From the NCBI RefSeq assembly GCF_030503675.1, contig NZ_CP129964.1, forward strand, positions 1,116,001 to 1,180,000: DNA of 64,000 nt. The letters run 5' to 3'. Below are positions 58,521-64,000 of the stretch, one piece after another. Origin of the DNA: Lutimonas zeaxanthinifaciens. Lineage in GTDB: Bacteria; Bacteroidota; Bacteroidia; Flavobacteriales; Flavobacteriaceae. Both the position numbers and the translations under genes were made by a program. The notes under the pieces are model-generated. The model was given only the letters and a program-made list of their open reading frames with translations. It was not told the DNA's origin and made no database searches. Numbering within the stretch: the stretch's first letter is position 1; every line of letters begins with the position of its first letter.

Positions 58521-59036
58521 ATGACTTATAGCTATTCAAATAAAAACAGATTTAATTATCTAGAATTGCCTTTAATTAAAACATTGACAATAAACATTTT
58601 ACTTCCGTTTTTAGTTTGGTATTTTTACCAATGGCCTTTAAGATATTTTTTTGAGTTGTTTTTGTTAATTTTTATTGCCTTCGCGATTCTTGAATATTTC
58701 CCAGTGATCTTATTGAATAAGAATTATTTAAAGAAAAGTAAGAATATAAAGCTGGATTATGATGAATTTAATAAAGAGTATACTTTCAAAGATAATACAC
58801 GTGAATTACATTTCAAGACTAAAGAAATAGTAAAGATTGATTCATATATGTACAAGCCTTTATGTGAAGGTGGCCCAATACTTTTATCTTGGTATAATTA
58901 TTTTTATGTTAAAATCTATACTGAAAAAGATGAAATTATTGTTACTTGTTTGACATGTAGTAATATTCTAGATATCCTTCCAGAAGAAAAAATAAATAAA
59001 AAATGTATTGTTTTAAATAATTTGATTAAGATATGA
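58521..59036 (+). CDS. Cassette 3: membrane-anchored protein of unknown function
   Basis: A 171-residue protein with two N-terminal helices (LTINILLPFLVWYFYQW and FFELFLLIFIAFAILEYFPV). A beta-rich cytosolic tail follows (YTFKDNTRELHFKTKEIVKI, DEIIVTCLTCSNILDIL), reminiscent of a bacterial PH-like domain. Very A+T-rich with Lys/Asn/Ile bias. No family assigned with confidence. The stop codon touches the attC site. Confidence 0.7.
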   Translation: MTYSYSNKNRFNYLELPLIKTLTINILLPFLVWYFYQWPLRYFFELFLLIFIAFAILEYFPVILLNKNYLKKSKNIKLDYDEFNKEYTFKDNTRELHFKTKEIVKIDSYMYKPLCEGGPILLSWYNYFYVKIYTEKDEIIVTCLTCSNILDILPEEKINKKCIVLNNLIKI

Positions 59037-59037
59037 C

Positions 59038-59257
59038 GTAGCCCAACAACGGCTATAATTAATTGTTGCATCTCGGTGCAATCAAACTCAGAATTTCTAA
59101 GTTAATTAATGATAAAAATGAAAATAAATACACACAGTTTTGTTTACGCTATAAAGTGCCTCCAGCACCTTTGCGGTAAGATGTCGGCACACTCGAACTC
59201 AAAGCTTCAACAAAACTGCCAAGTCAACAACTAATCATAGCCAAACCGTTGGCAGCA
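59038..59257 (+). repeat. attC-like site 3 (long)
   Basis: 220 bp, the longest of the set. Left end GTAGCCCAAC is the exact complement of GTTGGGCTAC at its cassette's start. Outer arms GGCTATAATTAATTGTTG and CAACAACTAATCATAGCC pair at 16 of 18. The interior holds GTTTTG/CAAAAC and other imperfect dyads. Right end GTTGGCAGCA. Confidence 0.82.
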
Positions 59258-59279
59258 ATTGAAATCAAAATATAGCATT

Positions 59280-59807
59280 ATGAGAACAATTTTTTTATTT
59301 GGAATTATTGCAGTACTTACATTTTCTTGCAATAACAATGATCAAAAATCTCAAGTAATAGATCAAAAACAACTTGAAAACGAGTTGAAGACGTCGATCG
59401 AATCAAGGTTTTATGCTTGGCAGGATAATGATTATGAAACCTATGTAGCCGGTTATCATCCCGATTGGAAGCGATGGGGAATGAGGGAGGATGTATTAAA
59501 TAAAAGTGATGACATCCGTGGATTTTGGGATTACATGAAAGCTAATGAGGAATCACAGGAGATGGAAATTGAGATGGTGGACTACAATCTTATCGGAGAT
59601 GGCAATGTGGCTATAGTTCATTATACTTCTGCTGAAACCTTTAAGTGGACTGGGCCTGATAACCAAAGAGGCTGGAAGACTGGTGATATATACAAAGGAT
59701 TCGCACGCTGGAGTGATATTCTGGTTAAAGAAGATGGCAAGTGGTTATGTATTGGAGGGCACAGGGATCGCAGTCAATCTGCAGCAGGGCTTATCAAACT
59801 AAACTAA
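59280..59807 (+). CDS. Cassette 4: SnoaL/NTF2-like lipoprotein
   Basis: A 175-residue protein from ATG; a TTG seven codons earlier is less likely. Leader MRTIFLFGIIAVLTFSC. The mature part follows the NTF2/SnoaL (DUF4440-like) cone: LKTSIESRFYAWQDNDYETY, DWKRWGMREDVLNKSDDIRG, MEIEMVDYNLIGDGNVAIVH and WSDILVKEDGKWLCIGGHRD. Possibly ligand binding or a small enzyme; no catalytic residues can be fixed. Confidence 0.8.
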   Translation: MRTIFLFGIIAVLTFSCNNNDQKSQVIDQKQLENELKTSIESRFYAWQDNDYETYVAGYHPDWKRWGMREDVLNKSDDIRGFWDYMKANEESQEMEIEMVDYNLIGDGNVAIVHYTSAETFKWTGPDNQRGWKTGDIYKGFARWSDILVKEDGKWLCIGGHRDRSQSAAGLIKLN

Positions 59808-59812
59808 ACAAC

Positions 59813-59871
59813 TGCTGCCAACATTGTATATAAGCCATTAAAACGGCTCATATACTTGACCGTTGTAGCAA
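59813..59871 (+). repeat. attC-like site 4
   Basis: 59 bp. Left end TGCTGCCAAC is the exact complement of GTTGGCAGCA at its cassette's start. Stem TATATAAGCC/GGCTCATATA with loop ATTAAAAC, the same loop as site 2. Right end GTTGTAGCAA. Confidence 0.87.
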
Positions 59872-59883
59872 ATTAACCAACCT

Positions 59884-60630
59884 ATGAAAAATGTTTTAAA
59901 TCAATACCAGAACGCTCATAAGTGGATGTTAATCCCTTGGATAATTATTATAATAGCATTTACACCGCAGTATTTTATGAGTTGGTCAACTGAACCCTGG
60001 CCTTATCATTTGCACGCACTTTCTGCGATGGCATGGTTTGCGTTATTGCTTTACCAACCATATCTGGCTACTCATGGAAAAATAAAACAACATCGCAAAT
60101 GGGGTATGATTGGTTTATTCCTTGCAGGATCTGTTGTTTTTTCTGCGCTTTCAATTGTACCCACGAATGTCTATATAGGTGCAGTTGATGGAGGACAACC
60201 ATTTTTTCCAGACTCTTTCTTTTATGGTTTAGTTTTTACCGAAACCATTCAAATTGTGGGTTTTGGCTTCGCTGTGATTATGGGAGTGATTAACTCAAAA
60301 AAAACAGAAGAACATGCTATCTGGATGATTTCATCTTTATTCTTCGGTTTTATGCCTGCATGGGCAAGATTCGTAATGTTCCCACTTTTATTTTTAGATG
60401 GACAAACAAATTGGATGGATGCTCAAACGTGTCTTAATATTGGTATTCCCTTATTTATACTGGTAGTGTTGCTAATTGGTTACAGACTAAAAAAGCTAAA
60501 ACATCCGGCCGTATTACTATCTATCCTATTCGTATTTATCATGCTTTTCACTATTCCAATTGGAGAGCTGGAATGGTATAGAGAGTTAGTCACACGAATT
60601 ATGAAACCGACAATTCCTTGGAATATATAA
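59884..60630 (+). CDS. Cassette 5: DUF2306-like multi-helix membrane protein
   Basis: A 248-residue protein with seven likely helices. Helix 1-2 region reads WMLIPWIIIIIAFTPQYFM; then WPYHLHALSAMAWFALLLYQ and GKIKQHRKWGMIGLFLAGS place His residues as in DUF2306/cytochrome-b561-like proteins, suggesting haem binding. Later helices: ETIQIVGFGFAVIMGVI, MISSLFFGFMPAWARFV. Redox function is inferred only. The gene ends 4 bp before the attC. Confidence 0.75.
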   Translation: MKNVLNQYQNAHKWMLIPWIIIIIAFTPQYFMSWSTEPWPYHLHALSAMAWFALLLYQPYLATHGKIKQHRKWGMIGLFLAGSVVFSALSIVPTNVYIGAVDGGQPFFPDSFFYGLVFTETIQIVGFGFAVIMGVINSKKTEEHAIWMISSLFFGFMPAWARFVMFPLLFLDGQTNWMDAQTCLNIGIPLFILVVLLIGYRLKKLKHPAVLLSILFVFIMLFTIPIGELEWYRELVTRIMKPTIPWNI

Positions 60631-60633
60631 AAC

Positions 60634-60771
60634 TTGCTACAACAATGTATAACCGCAACTATGGCGAATTCGACTACGTTCGAATCCACTCAGAATTGCG
60701 AGCGTCAGTTCTTAACTTAAAATTAGTAACTTAAAACCCATAACTGACGGTTATACGAATCGTTAGCTGCT
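60634..60771 (+). repeat. attC-like site 5
   Basis: 138 bp. Left end TTGCTACAAC is the exact complement of GTTGTAGCAA at its cassette's start. Outer stem TATAACCG/CGGTTATA, with an inner CGTCAGTT/AACTGACG dyad. Right end GTTAGCTGCT. Confidence 0.85.
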
Positions 60772-60788
60772 AGTTAAAAAAACAGAAC

Positions 60789-61868
60789 ATGTACATAAAG
60801 CCTGTATACTCATTAAAAATTGTACTCCTGTGGACGAGAATGTATATCTACTTTTTTTTCCTCTTGTCCATTGTACCTGTATTTCTGTATGATGTTGTTG
60901 GCTTAAAGTGGCTATATCTACCTTGGCTACCAATTGGACTCATAGGAACCTCACTCGCATTCATAACCGGATTTAAAAACAATGCTTCTTATGAAAGACT
61001 ATGGGAAGCTCGCAAGATATACGGGGGCATTGTAAACACTTCAAGACTACTAGCTACGATGGTCAATGACTTTGTCACTAATGAATTTACACAATTGGAA
61101 AGAAGCGATGCTGAAATTTTTAATATCAAGAAAACCATTATCATGCGTCATATCGCCTGGATGACTTCTCTAAGACATGCACTTAGAACCAAAAAACCAT
61201 GGGAAACTACTGTAAGTAGTAAGTCTAGTAATAAGGATATGGGAACGATAGAAATAAAAGAACACAAATTCTCTTTGCAAGAAGAACTTGATGGATATCT
61301 AACTGAAGATGAAAAAGAATATATTCTAAGTATGACCAATAAACAGGCTGCCTGCATCAATCTTCAATCAAAGCACTTTAAAGAATTAAAATTAGAGGGA
61401 TTGATTGATGACTTTAGACACATGGAATTCAAGAACCTGATTGGCGAACTACTTACCTTACAAGGGAAAGTCGAAAGAATTAAAAATTTCCCATATCCAA
61501 GACAATTTGCCACACTAAACTTGTTTTTTGCTTGGATTTTTATGATTCTCCTTCCTTTTGGAATGATGCATGAATTTAACGAGATAGGACTTAGCCTGGC
61601 TAGAGATGAAAATACAAACCTCATAAATAGTCTAATTGCTAAAAACTTTGTTTGGATGACCGTGCCAATCAGCATAGTTATATCATGGGTGTTTATGCTA
61701 ATGGAAAGGGTAGGCGATGTGTCTGAAAACCCTTTTGAAGGAAGTAGAAACGATGTCTCAATTACTACAATTTCAAGAGCCATAGAAATCGACATCCGAG
61801 AGATGATTGGCGATGATAAAAAAGCTATACCAAAACCTTATACCAACTATGGTGATACTGAAATGTAA
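60789..61868 (+). CDS. Cassette 6: bestrophin-family anion channel-like protein
   Basis: A 359-residue membrane protein. The N-terminal helices and the family core ITGFKNNASYERLWEARKIY, GGIVNTSRLLATMVNDF are characteristic of bestrophins (UPF0187); later FPYPRQFATLNLFFAWIFMI and LMERVGDVSENPFEGSRNDV complete the channel domain, including the acidic cluster near the C-terminus. It may pass chloride or other anions. Full length for bacterial members. Confidence 0.9.
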   Translation: MYIKPVYSLKIVLLWTRMYIYFFFLLSIVPVFLYDVVGLKWLYLPWLPIGLIGTSLAFITGFKNNASYERLWEARKIYGGIVNTSRLLATMVNDFVTNEFTQLERSDAEIFNIKKTIIMRHIAWMTSLRHALRTKKPWETTVSSKSSNKDMGTIEIKEHKFSLQEELDGYLTEDEKEYILSMTNKQAACINLQSKHFKELKLEGLIDDFRHMEFKNLIGELLTLQGKVERIKNFPYPRQFATLNLFFAWIFMILLPFGMMHEFNEIGLSLARDENTNLINSLIAKNFVWMTVPISIVISWVFMLMERVGDVSENPFEGSRNDVSITTISRAIEIDIREMIGDDKKAIPKPYTNYGDTEM

Positions 61869-61876
61869 AATAAACC

Positions 61877-62013
61877 AGCAGCTAACAGTGGGTATAAAAC
61901 ATAGGGAGGACGGTGGCAACCGCAAGTTTTCGGCTCTTATACAAGTTTGTTTTGGGCGGACAGTTGAGTGCTTCGAAATGCCCTACGTTTCATACCCGAG
62001 ACCGTTGGCAACA
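61877..62013 (+). repeat. attC-like site 6
   Basis: 137 bp. Left end AGCAGCTAAC is the exact complement of GTTAGCTGCT at its cassette's start. Outer arms GGGTATAAAAC/GTTTCATACCC pair at 10 of 11. Right spacer GAGACC is shared with sites 1 and 7. Right end GTTGGCAACA. Confidence 0.86.
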
Positions 62014-62024
62014 ATTAAAACCAA

Positions 62025-62360
62025 ATGAATAGTAAGAATAAAATCATCAGAACCTGGAAAGGATGGACTTCATTAGAAAACGCACCGATTTATGAAAATA
62101 TGCTCATAAACGAGGTATTTCCTGAAGTGAAAAGGAAAGGTGTTGAAGGCTTGGAGAAAGTCAGTATTTCGACAATGGAAAATAATGATGAGATGGAGTT
62201 TTTTCTTGTACTTCAATTTGACTCATTGGATTCTGTTAAAATGTTTGCAGGCGAAAACTTTGAGCAAGCATACATTCCAGATAATGCAAAACGTGTTTTG
62301 TCCAGATATGATGAAACTGCTCAACATTTTACACTGAAAGAAGAATTAATATTAAAATAA
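62025..62360 (+). CDS. Cassette 7: ABM-fold (antibiotic biosynthesis monooxygenase-like) protein
   Basis: A 111-residue soluble protein matching the dimeric alpha+beta barrel ABM fold: IIRTWKGWTSLENAPIYENM at the start, MEFFLVLQFDSLDSVKMFAG and AYIPDNAKRVLSRYDETAQH at the end. Members include small monooxygenases and haem-handling proteins, but many have no known role. The shortest complete cassette (487 bp). Confidence 0.8.
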   Translation: MNSKNKIIRTWKGWTSLENAPIYENMLINEVFPEVKRKGVEGLEKVSISTMENNDEMEFFLVLQFDSLDSVKMFAGENFEQAYIPDNAKRVLSRYDETAQHFTLKEELILK

Positions 62361-62363
62361 AAC

Positions 62364-62500
62364 TGTTGCCAACAATGGCTATAAGTAATTGCTCGTTCTC
62401 GCTTACTTCTGAAAATCCACGAGGATTTTCAGTTTGGTGCGTACTTGCAAAGTTGAGTGCTAACCCACGCAACTACTCATAGCCGAGACCGTTGGCAACA
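62364..62500 (+). repeat. attC-like site 7
   Basis: 137 bp. Left end TGTTGCCAAC is the exact complement of GTTGGCAACA at its cassette's start; the right end is also GTTGGCAACA. Outer arms are the same as site 1; the inner hairpin is GAAAATCC/GGATTTTC, different in sequence from site 1 but still paired. Confidence 0.87.
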
Positions 62501-62537
62501 ATCAAAAAGATAATAATAACCTATTGAAAAATATAGT

Positions 62538-64000
62538 ATGAAAATGAGACAAATAACTCTACTAATTCTATCTCTGGCATTTTTAATGCTTGGATGTTTT
62601 CAAGAAAATAAGAAAATAAAAGATGTAGACATAACAGCCGCTGACATACTTGGAAATCCTGAGTATTTGGCATTTTCGTACGGAGGATATAGAGAAAACA
62701 CAAGGGCGGTCGTGCCCACAATTAAGGAGTTGAAAGATGATATGAAAATATTATCTGCAATGGGAATCAAATTAATAAGGACATACAACACTCAACAATT
62801 TGGACATACGGCTAATCTCTTGCAGGCGATTAAACAATTGAAAGACGAAGATCCAAGTTTTGAAATGTATGTGATGTTGGGTACCTGGATAGAATGTGAA
62901 GGTGCATGGTCTGCATCTGCCAATCATAATGCCGGAAATGTAGAAAATAATACTGCAGAGATAGAAGCTGCAGTAAAAATGGCCCAAACATACCCCGATA
63001 TAGTGAAAATCATTGCCGTAGGAAATGAGGCGATGGTACAATGGGCAATCAACTACTTTGTCTATCCAAATGTCATTCTCAAATGGGTGGATTACCTCAA
63101 AGAATTGCGAAAAAAAGGTGAAATCCCAACTGGTATCTGGATTACGAGTTCTGATAACTATGAATCTTGGGGTGGAGGAGCAAAAAGTTATCAGACAGAC
63201 GAGTTAGTAGCCTTGATAAAAGCAGTCGATTTTATATCACTCCACACCTATCCCTTTCATGATTCACATTACAATCCAACATTTTGGGGTGTGCCTGAAG
63301 AAGAGGAAGACCTACCAAAACTGAAACAAATTGAGGCTTCAATGCTTAGAGCCAAGAATTATGCTATTTCTCAATATCAAAGTGCTGTTGATTATATGAA
63401 AAGTCTTGGGATTGATAAGCCTATTCACATTGGTGAAACAGGATGGGCAACTATTGCAAGCTCCTCTTATGGAGTCACTGGTTCTAAGGCAGCAGATGAA
63501 TACAAGGAGAAATTATATTATGAGCACATGAGGGATTGGACGAATGCTGCAGGTATGTCTTGTTTCTATTTTGAGGCTTTTGATGAACAATGGAAAGATC
63601 AAGGGAATGCCTTAGGATCAGAAAATCATTTTGGGTTGATCAACCTAAAAGGAGAGGCAAAATTCTCATTGTGGGAGATGGTAGACGAAGGTGTGTTTGA
63701 TGGATTGACCCGAAACGGTTTACCTATAACAAAAACCTATGCTGGAGATATAGGCAAACTAATGAAAGATGTTCTTGCCCCGCCTTTAGAGAGCGAGATG
63801 GGATTGCTTGAAATTACTACCGTTAACGAAAACCGAAAAATTGGTCAGCCTGTACATGAAAGTACTTATGTGGTGGTTCATGCTACCCTGATGCCGGAAG
63901 GGACAAATGACATATCTTATCCAAGTGGAAAACTGAAACTGAATGCATGGGAGGGCACCTGTGGTATTGAAATGTCAAAAGATGGAATTATAGAAGTAAA
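62538..64000 (+). CDS. Cassette 8: GH17 glycoside hydrolase lipoprotein (runs off window)
   Basis: I translated this by hand; the frame is open for 487 codons to the right edge. Leader MKMRQITLLILSLAFLMLGC gives a lipoprotein. The catalytic TIM barrel has LAFSYGGYRENTRAV at its start, KIIAVGNEAMVQWA with the general acid Glu, VDFISLHTYPFHDSHYNP, and the nucleophile Glu in IHIGETGWATIAS, then SCFYFEAFDEQWK. These are GH17 (beta-1,3-glucanase) marks. The barrel is followed by a beta-domain, cut off here. It is likely a laminarin-degrading enzyme on the cell surface. Start ATG (another ATG two codons on) lies 46 bp after the cassette boundary. Confidence 0.88.
   Translation, partial: MKMRQITLLILSLAFLMLGCFQENKKIKDVDITAADILGNPEYLAFSYGGYRENTRAVVPTIKELKDDMKILSAMGIKLIRTYNTQQFGHTANLLQAIKQLKDEDPSFEMYVMLGTWIECEGAWSASANHNAGNVENNTAEIEAAVKMAQTYPDIVKIIAVGNEAMVQWAINYFVYPNVILKWVDYLKELRKKGEIPTGIWITSSDNYESWGGGAKSYQTDELVALIKAVDFISLHTYPFHDSHYNPTFWGVPEEEEDLPKLKQIEASMLRAKNYAISQYQSAVDYMKSLGIDKPIHIGETGWATIASSSYGVTGSKAADEYKEKLYYEHMRDWTNAAGMSCFYFEAFDEQWKDQGNALGSENHFGLINLKGEAKFSLWEMVDEGVFDGLTRNGLPITKTYAGDIGKLMKDVLAPPLESEMGLLEITTVNENRKIGQPVHESTYVVVHATLMPEGTNDISYPSGKLKLNAWEGTCGIEMSKDGIIEV

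Larger units (their letters stand above)
56523..64000 (+). mobile_element. Integron-like cassette array (eight cassettes, last one incomplete in window)
   Basis: Boundaries, set at the G/TT cut of each core: 56523-57530, 57531-58465, 58466-59248, 59249-59862, 59863-60762, 60763-62004, 62005-62491 and 62492 onward. All genes are on the plus strand, each cassette has one gene (cassette 2 has two), and each complete one ends in an imperfect hairpin site. The region is visibly richer in A+T than the genes to its left. No transposase or terminal inverted repeats. Confidence 0.85.

Noticed and set aside
57403-62500. The regular repeats could be a CRISPR array.
   Set aside because: Repeats are 57-220 bp hairpins separated by complete genes, not 25-40 bp repeats with short spacers, and no cas gene is near.
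55283-62500. The region could be an IS element or composite transposon.
   Set aside because: There is no transposase, no terminal inverted repeats and no target duplications. The dyads recur between every gene rather than at two ends.

Overview
The window reads as chromosomal DNA of a marine member of the Flavobacteriaceae (Bacteroidota). The signs are a SusC/SusD pair, many lipoproteins with short Leu-rich leaders ending in Cys, a Tat-anchored Gfo/Idh/MocA enzyme, an OprP-like porin, menaquinone synthesis, AT-rich intergenic DNA, few Shine-Dalgarno sequences, and a GH17 glucanase of the type marine flavobacteria use on laminarin. I found no rRNA, tRNA, CRISPR array or transposase. The assignment rests on protein character, not on a marker gene.

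Left part (1-27700), carbohydrate use and central metabolism. A SusC/SusD uptake pair and a truncated FG-GAP/VCBS lipoprotein lie on the minus strand. Next comes a group of envelope-targeted sugar enzymes: three DUF1080 lipoproteins, a TIM-barrel isomerase-like lipoprotein, a cytoplasmic and a Tat-exported Gfo/Idh/MocA oxidoreductase, and an AraC regulator. I infer an oxidative (3-keto) route of glycoside cleavage. A PfkB sugar kinase and an MFS sugar porter follow. Then come a NagB-LmbE fusion, a GH20 hexosaminidase, an SMP-30 protein and a glycolytic block: an ATP-type phosphofructokinase, GAPDH, and a second phosphofructokinase with pyrophosphate-type signature residues. HMG-CoA lyase and a ROK/polyphosphate-type glucokinase close the part.

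Middle part (26700-54900), mostly housekeeping: a porin/FMN-binding/membrane-protein operon behind a repeated AT-rich dyad, guaB, a DEAD-box helicase, an ABC-F ATPase with one degenerate composite ATP site, xerD, aroQ, a GlcNAc-kinase-like gene, RidA, LptD, an amidase with a SPOR-like tail, MlaD, a two-gene Fe-S oxidoreductase, a SPOR protein, menA, a metallo-beta-lactamase-fold hydrolase, an SRPBCC protein, an SSS symporter, a TetR regulator, a SulP transporter and a GCAxxG-type cysteine protein.

Right part (55283-64000), the striking region: an integron-like cassette array. A tyrosine recombinase, broken by one in-frame TAA, is followed about 30 bp later by an attI-like site and then by eight head-to-tail cassettes, all on the plus strand. 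Seven attC-like hairpin sites (57-220 bp) separate them. The first ~10 bases of each complete cassette are the reverse complement of the left end of that same cassette's 3' site, which is the signature of circular cassette insertion. Cargo: an unknown lipoprotein; a membrane protein plus a DUF2147 protein; a membrane-anchored unknown; an SnoaL/NTF2-like lipoprotein; a DUF2306-like membrane protein; a bestrophin; an ABM-fold protein; and a GH17 glycosidase running off the window. Core sites keep GTT but mostly break the classical GTTRRRY rule, and the integrase points the same way as the cassettes, unlike most integrons.
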